Source: Selenomonas sp. ND2010 (GTDB lineage Bacteria; Bacillota; Negativicutes; Selenomonadales; Selenomonadaceae). Taken from it: a stretch of 64,000 nt of DNA. Numbering within the stretch: position 1 is the first letter of the stretch; every line of letters begins with the position of its first letter. Under the pieces are notes generated by a model. That model did not search any database, was not told where the DNA came from, and worked only from the letters and a program-made list of their open reading frames with translations. The position numbers and the translations under genes are program-made. Where the stretch lies: contig NZ_JNKI01000001.1 in the NCBI RefSeq assembly GCF_000702005.1, forward strand, positions 248,001 to 312,000, read 5' to 3'. Shown piece after piece: positions 7,912 to 15,515 of the stretch.

Positions 7912-9846
7912 ATGCTTCGTTTTTGTCAGCCTTCGGTGCGGTCGGTTGATCGCATGGGCTTGCTAGGGATTATGTTTGGCAGTTGGATGATTTGGGAGAG
8001 TTTGATTCGGCTGCTTTTGGGGATGCGGTTTTATTCGGAGTTATCGTGGAGTCCTTTGGATTTGTTGCGAACCTTTTTGCTGGGACTTGTCTATGATGCC
8101 TCGGCTGGTGTCTTTTTCTGTTTGCCCTTGGCGTTCGTGTTCTTATTGCCAGCAAAAGTGCTCTCGACTGCTTGGGGAAAATGGTTGGGAAAATTACTGG
8201 TATTTTTGCTTAATGGATTTATGGTCGGTTCCGGTGTGACGCTCTTTTTCTATTTCCAGGAATTTCACACCTGTTTCAATTTCATTGCAGTAGATTATCT
8301 GATTTATTCCAGCGAAATGCTCGGGACGATTCAAGAGTCGTTCCCACTAGGCATCATTGTGCCCGTGATGTTGGTCATAACGCTGGGAATTACTTGGTTG
8401 CAGCTTCGTAGACGGGAGTTTATTCCGAAGGTGCGGGATTGGCAGCATTTCGTTACCGCGGTAGGATTCGTGGCTTTGGTGCCGGCCGTGGCGGCGGCAT
8501 TGCCGCAATCGGCATGGCGTTTGCAGGTGGCAGCGGACAAAATCAATCAGGAGCTTGCCGGTAATGGCCCTTATGAATTTGTCCGTGCCTATTTCACCAA
8601 CGAACTCGACTACGATTCCTTTTATGCGAAAGAGACCGATACGACGGTACTTCGTCAGCGCCTGCGCAGTGAGGTGAAGGGAAACAACGAAGCCCTGCTG
8701 GGGGATAATGGGGTGACGCGCCGCGTCGAAAACCAAAATGAACTGACTGGCAAAAAGCCCAACGTTGTGTTGATAACGGTGGAGAGTTTCAGTGCGGATT
8801 ATGCTGGCTTCCTTGGCTTTGCGAACAGCTTGACCCCGAACCTGGATGAGGTGGCGCAAAAGTCTTTGAGCTTTACCCGTCTCTATGCAACGGGGACGCG
8901 GACCGTCCGCGGCCTTGAGGCGCTGTCCCTTTCAGTGCCGCCAACACCAGGACAGTCCATCGTTCGCCGTCAGGATAATAGCAATATGGAAAGTCTGGGG
9001 GATGCGTTCCGCCAGAATGGCTATCAGAGCGACTTTATCTATGGCGGCTATGGTTATTTCGATAATATGAATGACTTTTTCGCTGGCAATGGCTATACGG
9101 TGAAGGACCGGAAGGACATTCCGGAAGAAAAAATTCACGATGAAACGGTTTGGGGAGTTCCCGATGAAATTCTCTTTGACCAAGTGCTAAAATCCTTGGA
9201 CGAGCATCAGGCAAAAGGGGAGCCGGCTTTTGAGATGGTACTAACTACGTCAAATCATCGTCCGTTTAAGTTCCCAGAGGGTCGAGTCGATGCGCCGCAG
9301 GGGGTGCGGAACAGCGTCGTGCGCTACACCGATTGGGCGATTAAGGACTTTTTGGATAAGGCAGCGAAAAAGCCTTGGTTTGATAACACGGTATTTGTCA
9401 TTGTGGCAGATCATCAGGCCTTAGCAGCGGGTAAGGCCGATTTGCCTATTAACCGCTATCATATTCCTTGCCTGATTTATGCGCCAAAACTTATCAAGGC
9501 CGGACAGTGTAATCGCCTGATGAGTCAGATTGATGTGGGGCCGACTTTGTTGGGGCTCCTCGGTATGTCCTATACGTCGCGGTTTTTCGGTCATGATGTG
9601 TTCCAGGTACCGGAGTCGGAGGACCGCGCCTTTATCAGTACCTATCAGTTGTTAGGTTTGGTAAAGGATGACCAGTTGACGATTCTGTCCCCGAATCAAG
9701 GGGTAAAATCGTATCGTATCGATGATTGGTCTAAGGCGGATTATACGCCCATTACCACCAGCGAGGAAATGCGGCAGCAGGCGGTTTCGTGGTACCAGGG
9801 GGCCAATATGCTCTATCATGAGGGATTGTTAAAGGCCCCGCAGTAA
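7912..9846 (+). CDS. LtaS-like membrane phosphoglycerol transferase (sulfatase fold)
   Basis: A 644-residue membrane enzyme with about five N-terminal helices (residues 15-210) and a large extracytoplasmic sulfatase/alkaline-phosphatase domain. TVESFSAD carries the metal-binding glutamate, ATGTRTVRGLEAL carries the probable threonine nucleophile (T331), and VIVADHQA near residue 500 gives the late Asp-His metal pair. Family members transfer phosphoglycerol or phosphoethanolamine to polymers or lipids. In a diderm Firmicute the acceptor may be an outer-membrane or periplasmic glycan rather than classical lipoteichoic acid. It is a single-gene unit ending at a terminator. Confidence 0.8.
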   Translation: MLRFCQPSVRSVDRMGLLGIMFGSWMIWESLIRLLLGMRFYSELSWSPLDLLRTFLLGLVYDASAGVFFCLPLAFVFLLPAKVLSTAWGKWLGKLLVFLLNGFMVGSGVTLFFYFQEFHTCFNFIAVDYLIYSSEMLGTIQESFPLGIIVPVMLVITLGITWLQLRRREFIPKVRDWQHFVTAVGFVALVPAVAAALPQSAWRLQVAADKINQELAGNGPYEFVRAYFTNELDYDSFYAKETDTTVLRQRLRSEVKGNNEALLGDNGVTRRVENQNELTGKKPNVVLITVESFSADYAGFLGFANSLTPNLDEVAQKSLSFTRLYATGTRTVRGLEALSLSVPPTPGQSIVRRQDNSNMESLGDAFRQNGYQSDFIYGGYGYFDNMNDFFAGNGYTVKDRKDIPEEKIHDETVWGVPDEILFDQVLKSLDEHQAKGEPAFEMVLTTSNHRPFKFPEGRVDAPQGVRNSVVRYTDWAIKDFLDKAAKKPWFDNTVFVIVADHQALAAGKADLPINRYHIPCLIYAPKLIKAGQCNRLMSQIDVGPTLLGLLGMSYTSRFFGHDVFQVPESEDRAFISTYQLLGLVKDDQLTILSPNQGVKSYRIDDWSKADYTPITTSEEMRQQAVSWYQGANMLYHEGLLKAPQ

Positions 9847-9859
9847 AAAAGTGTGATGA

Positions 9860-9883
9860 GAGGCTGTAAAAAGCCTCTTTTTA
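9860..9883 (+). terminator. Intrinsic terminator after the LtaS-like gene
   Basis: GAGGCT (9860-9865) and AGCCTC (9872-9877) form a 6-bp stem with a 6-nt loop, followed by a T-rich tract. Confidence 0.7.
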
Positions 9884-9917
9884 TTATTCAAATTTATTGC
9901 AAAATTAAGAATATCCA

Positions 9918-9947
9918 TTGAAATTATAACCGCGGATGCGTTATAAT
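9918..9947 (+). promoter_or_regulatory. Promoter of mgsA
   Basis: TTGAAA (9918-9923) and TATAAT (9942-9947) are 18 bp apart, about 40 bp before the mgsA start. Confidence 0.75.
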
Positions 9948-9986
9948 ATAATAAAGAAGCTAAAAATATTTGGAAAGGGTGGTTCC

Positions 9987-10367
9987 ATGCAAACCATTGC
10001 ACTTATCGCACACGACAAGAAAAAAGATGAAATGCTCGATTTTGTCAGTCATCACCAAGACCTCCTCAAACACTTCCATTTGATTGCAACGCGGACTACT
10101 GGAACATTGATTAATGAAAAATATCAGTTGAATGTGGAGACCATGATGTCAGGGCCATTGGGCGGTGACCAGCAGATTGGTGCTCGCGTGGCCACCGAGC
10201 AGGTTGATTATGTTATTTTCCTGCGTGATCCGTTGACGTCACAGCCGCACGAGCCGGATATCAATGCACTCCTTCGACTCTGTGATGTTCACAACATTCC
10301 ATTGGCAACAAATCGCAAGAGTGCACATATCTTGTTACAGTATGCGGATAAAAAACTCAGCGTATAA
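9987..10367 (+). CDS. mgsA: Methylglyoxal synthase
   Basis: A 126-residue enzyme converting dihydroxyacetone phosphate to methylglyoxal plus phosphate, the phosphate-releasing bypass of lower glycolysis. [16 protein letters not shown] is the canonical N-terminus with the phosphate-binding His and Lys. [12 protein letters not shown] contains the catalytic Asp, and [15 protein letters not shown] contains the Asp-Pro and His residues of the active site. The length equals the family norm, which supports the start at 9987. It has its own strong promoter. Activity is usually switched off by phosphate, so it would act when sugar phosphates accumulate. Confidence 0.93.
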   Translation: MQTIALIAHDKKKDEMLDFVSHHQDLLKHFHLIATRTTGTLINEKYQLNVETMMSGPLGGDQQIGARVATEQVDYVIFLRDPLTSQPHEPDINALLRLCDVHNIPLATNRKSAHILLQYADKKLSV

Positions 10368-10374
10368 AAAGTTC

Positions 10375-10403
10375 TTGAATTAATGGCCCGTATCTCTTAG
10401 AAT
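10375..10403 (+). promoter_or_regulatory. Promoter of a short transcript encoding a membrane peptide
   Basis: TTGAAT (10375-10380) and TAGAAT (10398-10403) have ideal 17-bp spacing. The next terminator is at 10573, giving a predicted transcript of about 190 nt. Confidence 0.7.
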
Positions 10404-10468
10404 AGAATTGATGGGGATTACCCGCTATCACACCGAGCCCAAAGTGACCCAAGGAGGTAACGAGCAAC

Positions 10469-10555
10469 ATGGTACCATCATACGTGTGGCTGATTCTGGC
10501 AGTAGTGGCAACATTAATCACATACTGGGTGGAATACGGTCAAGAGGAAGATTGA
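10469..10555 (+). CDS. 28-residue single-pass membrane microprotein
   Basis: A tiny gene below the usual annotation cutoff. AAGGAGG at 10451-10457 is followed 11 bases later by ATG and 28 codons. The peptide is MVPSY, a hydrophobic helix of about 17 residues ending near TYWVEYG, then the acidic tail QEED, so it should insert as one transmembrane helix with a negatively charged end. It sits alone between a good promoter and an intrinsic terminator, which argues that the peptide or its mRNA is the product. Length and layout recall small subunits of membrane complexes such as KdpF or CydX, but no sequence match is claimed. A regulatory RNA is the alternative. Confidence 0.6.
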   Translation: MVPSYVWLILAVVATLITYWVEYGQEED

Positions 10556-10572
10556 GCGATTATACTTCGAAG

Positions 10573-10600
10573 AGCGCAGCTGATTCGGCTGCGCTTTTTA
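10573..10600 (+). terminator. Terminator of the microprotein transcript
   Basis: AGCGCAGC (10573-10580) and GCTGCGCT (10588-10595) form a perfect 8-bp stem with a 7-nt loop, followed by a T-rich run. Confidence 0.85.
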
Positions 10601-10683
10601 TTTTCTCTTTGACAATAATTGGTACCTGGTATAAAATTAGCATCAGGTACTAATTTTTGTCCAAAAAGAAAAGAGTGATAAAA

Positions 10684-12156
10684 ATGCTTATTCATGATTT
10701 GATTTACCAAGGGGCGCCGGATGATCTGGCAATCGTTGACCATGAGCGCCGTTTCACTTATAAAGACCTTCAGGCAGCCGTAAAAGCCTGCCGTGACAGG
10801 CTTTATGCAATGGGCGTTCATCAAGGTGACCGAGTGGGGATCTTTACGCGCAATAGTGCCGAATTTATCTTTGCTTATATGGGCATTACGTCGCTGGGAG
10901 CGATAGCGGTTCCCCTCAATTTCCAATTGAGTAGTCGCGAGATTGCCTACATTATTAAAGATGCGGGGATACGAGTCCTTTTGACGTATCAGCCGTTGAA
11001 TCTTGTTGATGCTTTGGCACAGCTGCGCTGCCAGCTCAAAGTGGCGCAGTATGATATTCGCTCCATTGGCAAGCCGAAAACGGGAATTGAAGAGGCACCA
11101 GATCTTTCGGAGTATTTCAGCGCGGACAATCCGTGCCAGATCATCTACACGTCTGGTACAACGGGCAATCCGAAGGGAGCAGTCATTTCTCATCATAACA
11201 TCCTCTTCAATACGAAGCAGATTGATTACATGGGTTGTCGGCCGGGGCATAAGGCGCTTTGCGTTTTGCCGATGTATCATTGCTATGGTCTTACCTGTGC
11301 GGTGTTTTATACACTAAGCGTTGGTGCTGCCATCGTGATTCTCGATTCGTTTACGCCGCGGACGACAATCAGCACAATTCGTGAGGAAGGGATAACGGAG
11401 CTCTATATCGTGCCGTCGATTTGCAGCCTGCTGACCAAGCTGGGGACTCTGGAAGATATGAAGAGTGTACGGCTGGTCGTCAGTGCTGGTACGACACTGC
11501 CACTGAAAATTCAGCAGGACTTTACCGAAAAGTTTGGTTTGGATATCTGCGAGGCTTACGGCCTGTCTGAGACGGCACCAATCGTTACGATGACGCCATT
11601 GGGGAAGACGAAAGTCGGTTCCTGTGGTCCCGTGGTTCCCCATTTGCAATGGAAACTCATTGACGATGAGGGCAAGGAAGTTCCCTGTGGTGAAGTCGGT
11701 GAGCTGATTGTCAAAGGGGAGAACGTCATGCTGGGTTATTGGAATCTTCCCGATGTGACGCATGATGCCATGCGGGGGGGCTGGTTTCATACCGGTGATG
11801 TAGCCCGTGCCGATGAAGATGGTTATATCTACATCGTCGACCGCATTAAGGACATGATTATCAGCATGGGTGAAAACGTTTATCCGCGTGAAGTTGAAGA
11901 GGTGATTTACCAGTTCCCAGGTATTCATGAGGCTGCTGTCGTTGGCATTGAGGATAAACTCCGCGGGCAGGCGGGGGCTTGCTTCTATAGTGTGAATCAA
12001 GGGGCTGTGGTAAACGTCCGGGAGCTCAAACAGTTTCTGCAAAATAATTTGGCTCTTTACAAGATTCCGCGGGAGTTTCATGTTATGGATAAATTGCCGC
12101 GTACGACAACTGGTAAGATAGCCAAGAAGAAGATATTAGCAGAATTTAAAAAATAA
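10684..12156 (+). CDS. AMP-forming acyl-CoA ligase (long-chain fatty acid type)
   Basis: A 490-residue member of the ANL adenylate-forming superfamily. YTSGTTGNPKGAV is the P-loop-like ATP motif, YGLSETAP the adenine-binding motif, WFHTGDVARADEDGY the A8 hinge region, and the C-terminal PRTTTGKIAKKKI holds the catalytic lysine. It would activate a fatty or other carboxylic acid to acyl-CoA through an acyl-AMP; chain length cannot be read. The ATG at 10684 is preferred to a TTG at 10657 because family alignments begin near this point. The ribosome site (AAGAGTGAT) is weak. A strong terminator follows. Confidence 0.85.
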   Translation: MLIHDLIYQGAPDDLAIVDHERRFTYKDLQAAVKACRDRLYAMGVHQGDRVGIFTRNSAEFIFAYMGITSLGAIAVPLNFQLSSREIAYIIKDAGIRVLLTYQPLNLVDALAQLRCQLKVAQYDIRSIGKPKTGIEEAPDLSEYFSADNPCQIIYTSGTTGNPKGAVISHHNILFNTKQIDYMGCRPGHKALCVLPMYHCYGLTCAVFYTLSVGAAIVILDSFTPRTTISTIREEGITELYIVPSICSLLTKLGTLEDMKSVRLVVSAGTTLPLKIQQDFTEKFGLDICEAYGLSETAPIVTMTPLGKTKVGSCGPVVPHLQWKLIDDEGKEVPCGEVGELIVKGENVMLGYWNLPDVTHDAMRGGWFHTGDVARADEDGYIYIVDRIKDMIISMGENVYPREVEEVIYQFPGIHEAAVVGIEDKLRGQAGACFYSVNQGAVVNVRELKQFLQNNLALYKIPREFHVMDKLPRTTTGKIAKKKILAEFKK

Positions 12157-12172
12157 ATAACAAATAATACCC

Positions 12173-12224
12173 AAAACAGTTCCATGACGGTAATGATGCG
12201 TTATCGTTATGGAACTGTTTTTGT
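12173..12224 (+). terminator. Intrinsic terminator after the acyl-CoA ligase
   Basis: AAAACAGTTCCAT (12173-12185) pairs perfectly with ATGGAACTGTTTT (12209-12221). The enclosed sequence can extend the stem with G-U pairs. A T-run ends the structure. Confidence 0.85.
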
Positions 12225-12353
12225 ATTGGAATAATAAACAATAGGGTATCAAAAGAATTATTGGCTATTCTTGCATCGAAGCAGGATTTCATCGTTGCCC
12301 TATAGAAATGGAGTCGCAAAGACAAAAATTTCATTTGTAAGGACAGTGATTTT

Positions 12354-13601
12354 ATGCAGGAGAAAGCGTGTTCCTGGTATATTTGGGTGCGACAGGCTGT
12401 ACGCGAAGTCAACCAGAGTGGTGGCAATAGTTTATCCGCTGTAGTTAGTTTGGTTAATAGCATGATTGATCAGGCTATTTTGTGGCGGGTCAGTGATCTT
12501 CATCTTGAGCCGATGCGTGATGGGATGCGTGTTCGTTATCGGCGAGATGGATTGCTGCAGGAGGATGTGCGAAAGTTGCCGAAGGAGATTGAAGCAGCGG
12601 TGATTTCGCGTCTTAAGGTAATGGCTGGGATGGATATTGTTCAGCGGCAGCGACCACAGGATGGACATATCCGCTATGAGCGGGATGGGAAGAAATGGTT
12701 GGATATTCGCGTGGCGTCTATGCCGGTTACCAATGGCGAGATGATGGTTCTGCGGTTTATGAATCTTGAGGATGAGATGCTGAAGGTGGCAGAACTGGGA
12801 TTTTCGAAGAGGAATCAGCAAAAGTTTGAGACGCTTATCCATAGACCTGCGGGGATGTTAGTGATATGTGGTCCTATGAATTCGGGAAAAACTACATCGC
12901 TATATGCTGCAATGAATGCGTTAAATGTGTCAGAAGCGAAGTTGATCACATTGGAGGATCCTGTGGAACGGGATTTGGCTGGCGTGAATCAGGTTCAGAT
13001 CAATCCGAAAGTCGGGCTCGACTATGTGACGGGATTGCGTGCTGTTCTAAGACAGGATGCAGAGAAAGTCTTGCTCGGGGAGATTCGTGACAGCCAGACG
13101 GCGGAGATGGCTGTTCGTATTGCACTGACGGGGCATTTGCTCATGACGACACTTCATACGGAGGATGCGCCATCGGTAATTTTTCGTTTGTTGGAGATGG
13201 GAATAAAACCATATCTTCTCGCAGCGACTTTATCAGGGATTGTGGCGCAGCGGCTCGTGCGTTGTGTCTGCCCTGCATGTCGCTGCTCGCATGTGGTGGA
13301 GGAAGGCTCCTGTGAAGCGGCTCTGCTGGGGGATAGTTATGAACCGGGAATGGTGCTGTGGCATGGTAGGGGATGCATCCATTGTGGCGGAACGGGATAT
13401 TACGGCCGGATGGCGCTACACGAGGTGTTGGTCATGGATGATTGTCTGCGACAAGCGGTGCTCCAGCAATGTGAGCGGCAGGAGTTTTCTCACATTGCTG
13501 TGGAGCATGGCATGGAATCTCTTTGGCAGGACGGAATTTTGAAAGTAAAAGCAGGATTTACCACGTTGGCGGAGGTACGAAGAGTGCTTTACGGCAGCTA
13601 G
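12354..13601 (+). CDS. pilB: Type IV pilus / type II secretion assembly ATPase (GspE/PilB family)
   Basis: A 415-residue secretion ATPase powering pilus extension at the inner membrane. PMNSGKTTS is Walker A (K179), LGEIRDSQTAEMA the Walker B region, and GHLLMTTLHTEDA the His box. A zinc tetracysteine module (CVCPACRC...CIHCGGTGYYGR) near residues 300-345 is diagnostic of GspE/PilB. It is shorter than usual (about 560) because the N-terminal MshEN/N1 domain is missing; the protein begins close to the PAS-like N2 domain (WRVSDLHLEP). The pilT and pilC genes are nearly 9 kb downstream, so the pilus locus appears split. Confidence 0.87.
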   Translation: MQEKACSWYIWVRQAVREVNQSGGNSLSAVVSLVNSMIDQAILWRVSDLHLEPMRDGMRVRYRRDGLLQEDVRKLPKEIEAAVISRLKVMAGMDIVQRQRPQDGHIRYERDGKKWLDIRVASMPVTNGEMMVLRFMNLEDEMLKVAELGFSKRNQQKFETLIHRPAGMLVICGPMNSGKTTSLYAAMNALNVSEAKLITLEDPVERDLAGVNQVQINPKVGLDYVTGLRAVLRQDAEKVLLGEIRDSQTAEMAVRIALTGHLLMTTLHTEDAPSVIFRLLEMGIKPYLLAATLSGIVAQRLVRCVCPACRCSHVVEEGSCEAALLGDSYEPGMVLWHGRGCIHCGGTGYYGRMALHEVLVMDDCLRQAVLQQCERQEFSHIAVEHGMESLWQDGILKVKAGFTTLAEVRRVLYGS

Positions 13602-13637
13602 GAAATTTCCGTTTTCGATTGGATGAGGAGGATAACG

Positions 13638-13919
13638 ATGGAAATTTATGGTCATCATGTAATCACTTGGTATTTGGTTATTTTAAATGTCGTGACAATT
13701 TTAATTTATGGGTGGGATAAAGTATGTGCAATGCGCCAATGGTGGCGTGTGCCGGAATTAACCCTTTTACTTTTGGCGGTGGCAGGGGGAAGCATCGGGG
13801 CCATGATCGCTGTTCAAGTGTTTCATCATAAGACGTTGCATTGGAAATTCAAATATGGTTTGCCATTGATACTTATCCTGCAGGTGGCCGGGCTGATGTA
13901 TCTCTTTTGGCAGAATTAA
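13638..13919 (+). CDS. DUF1294 membrane protein
   Basis: A 93-residue protein of the DUF1294 family with about three transmembrane helices. Characteristic features are the YGWDKVCA segment after helix 1, the RVPELTLLLLAVAGGSIGAMIA helix (broken here by the Gly pair), and HKTLHWKFKYG, close to the family signature HKTxKxxF. Function is unknown. The start at 13638 follows GAGGAGG. It ends at a strong terminator and may be read with pilB, 36 bp upstream. Confidence 0.8.
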   Translation: MEIYGHHVITWYLVILNVVTILIYGWDKVCAMRQWWRVPELTLLLLAVAGGSIGAMIAVQVFHHKTLHWKFKYGLPLILILQVAGLMYLFWQN

Positions 13920-13926
13920 TGAAAAA

Positions 13927-13963
13927 ACAGCCATGCAGGTTCATGAGTTGCCTGCATGGCTGT
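13927..13963. terminator. Bidirectional intrinsic terminator
   Basis: ACAGCCATGCAGG (13927-13939) pairs perfectly with CCTGCATGGCTGT (13951-13963), between the convergent DUF1294 and orphan membrane protein genes. Confidence 0.8.
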
Positions 13964-13977
13964 ATGTGTACGTGCGC

Positions 13978-14661
13978 TTATTGTTCGGCGTTGGTCAGTT
14001 TTTGAGGGAGCAGGCCTTTGTAGTGGAAATACATCCACAACTGCAAAGGCAGCATCAAAAAGAAATAGACCGTAGCAATGGCCGTCAGTTCAAATACATT
14101 GAAAATATGCATGGACAAGTAGTCCCACCACATGAGGGTCAATACTATGACTACGATGGCATCAAAGAGCAGCCAGCTCGAAGTTTTGAAGCCTCGAGTT
14201 CCTTGGGTAAAGGGTGGTTTTAATGATGCTATTGTAGTGCTTCCCATCCGTTTTGCCCATTGGTCATGTATGGACCAACAGATGGAAAGTACGCTGGCCG
14301 TGGCTGTCAGCCAGATAAGAGAGATAATGTAGATGGTCCCTGCAATATGAAAGAGATAGGGGCTTTGCATCAGGCCGTTATGGAATAGATACATAAGTAC
14401 GACCGCCTCGAGGATAATACCAAATTTGATGAATTTTAGCGAGGCATAATAGCAAGTGGATAGGAAGGATAATTCCTCCGGCCATTCAATCAAGGGGCTT
14501 TGCCAGCCCTCTTTCCGAGATTCTAGATAGAATCCCACGGCCCCGGCAAATACAAATACCTCCATTTTGTGCGGTTCATCCACGATAAATAATGCCAGCA
14601 ATACCAGTCCCATATAGATTAGATAGCGGGCGGATGTCATAAAGTTTTCTTCCTCATTCAT
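13978..14661 (-). CDS. Orphan multi-pass membrane protein
   Basis: A 227-residue protein that I do not recognise. It has about six hydrophobic segments (near residues 10-25, 30-45, 75-92, 102-122, 160-178 and 190-212) and a polar cytoplasmic stretch around residues 130-150. GGAGGTG upstream of the ATG at 14661 supports the start. It is divergent from the next gene, another orphan membrane protein, with about 118 bp between them. No enzymatic motif is visible. Confidence 0.6.
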   Translation of the reverse strand: MNEEENFMTSARYLIYMGLVLLALFIVDEPHKMEVFVFAGAVGFYLESRKEGWQSPLIEWPEELSFLSTCYYASLKFIKFGIILEAVVLMYLFHNGLMQSPYLFHIAGTIYIISLIWLTATASVLSICWSIHDQWAKRMGSTTIASLKPPFTQGTRGFKTSSWLLFDAIVVIVLTLMWWDYLSMHIFNVFELTAIATVYFFLMLPLQLWMYFHYKGLLPQKLTNAEQ

Positions 14662-14779
14662 TATATCAACACCTCCAAAAGATAGCGTAGCAGGTTATTC
14701 TTAGGGGGGGATGAAAATATAACGAGATTCGAATTAAAGGATTCGTGTGGAAAAAGATGGTAGAGCAGGAGGGATGAAG

Positions 14780-15394
14780 ATGGGAACGATACAGAGAGGA
14801 AGCGATGGAATCTATCGTTGGGTCTATGAATTGAATTTATATACGAATCCAACAATTTTTTTGCTGGTTTGTAAAATATTTTTGTCGATTGGTCTAGGAC
14901 TCTTTGTGTTTATTGGTTTATTGGAAGTGCTAGAAGATGGCTTCCAATTCGAGCGGTTGCTAGATTGTGGGGTTATGTTTGCAGGTTTTTCGGCGGGGAT
15001 ATTGGTTTTGTCTGGTGTGGGGTATTTGGTTTATGCTTTTATTATGGGAGGAAAATATTGTGTGCTGTTTGAGATGGATGAGCGGGGCGTAAAACATACC
15101 CAGCTGCCGCATCAGATGAAAAAAGCGCAGGTAATTGGGATATTGGCTGCTATGACGGGGGCAGCTACGGGGAATTTTACGACAATGGGAGCGGGTGTGC
15201 TAGCTGCCTCTCACAATAGTATGTATTCGGAATTTTCTAAGGTGAAACGTATGGAAATTTTGCGGAATCGAAATGTCATAAAGCTCAATGAACCCATGAA
15301 TTACAATCAGGTCTATGTGGATGATGATAATTTTGATTTTGTTAGGACGTTTATCCAGGCGAGAGTGGGGCAAGGCGAGGCGAAAATGAAATGA
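14780..15394 (+). CDS. Orphan two-helix membrane protein
   Basis: A 204-residue protein of unknown function. Two long hydrophobic helices (about residues 27-48 and 62-90) are followed by a cytoplasmic domain with a Gly/Ala/Thr-rich stretch (ILAAMTGAATGNFTTMGAG) and a C-terminal KVKRMEILRNRNVIKLNEP region that looks like a beta-rich PH-like fold. AGGAGG at 14767 gives proper spacing only to the ATG at 14780; the ATG at 14774 is too close. It stands alone, with no partner suggested by context. Confidence 0.6.
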   Translation: MGTIQRGSDGIYRWVYELNLYTNPTIFLLVCKIFLSIGLGLFVFIGLLEVLEDGFQFERLLDCGVMFAGFSAGILVLSGVGYLVYAFIMGGKYCVLFEMDERGVKHTQLPHQMKKAQVIGILAAMTGAATGNFTTMGAGVLAASHNSMYSEFSKVKRMEILRNRNVIKLNEPMNYNQVYVDDDNFDFVRTFIQARVGQGEAKMK

Positions 15395-15411
15395 CGGTAT
15401 TCTGGCGATTG

Positions 15412-15440
15412 TTGACATTATATCGACGAAAGTATTAAAT
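15412..15440 (+). promoter_or_regulatory. Probable promoter of the UvrD-type helicase
   Basis: A consensus TTGACA (15412-15417) and TTAAAT (15435-15440) have 17-bp spacing, 76 bp before the helicase start. Confidence 0.5.
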
Positions 15441-15515
15441 TATTACTTAAATAGTGTACGGAACTTGAACCGGTTGGTGGGAGAAACGAATGAACAAGGA
15501 AATGAGAGAGAAATA

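Noticed and set aside
10408-10653. 81-codon frame after mgsA
   Set aside because: It runs through the terminator at 10573 and has no ribosome site; the 28-codon frame at 10469 is better supported in another frame.
12230-12353. Possible cyclic-di-GMP riboswitch before pilB (GGAGTCGCAAAGAC resembles the GGGACGCAAAGCC core)
   Set aside because: The upstream AGGGCAAACC strand and the second helix with its tetraloop receptor are missing, and only about 35 nt remain before the start codon.
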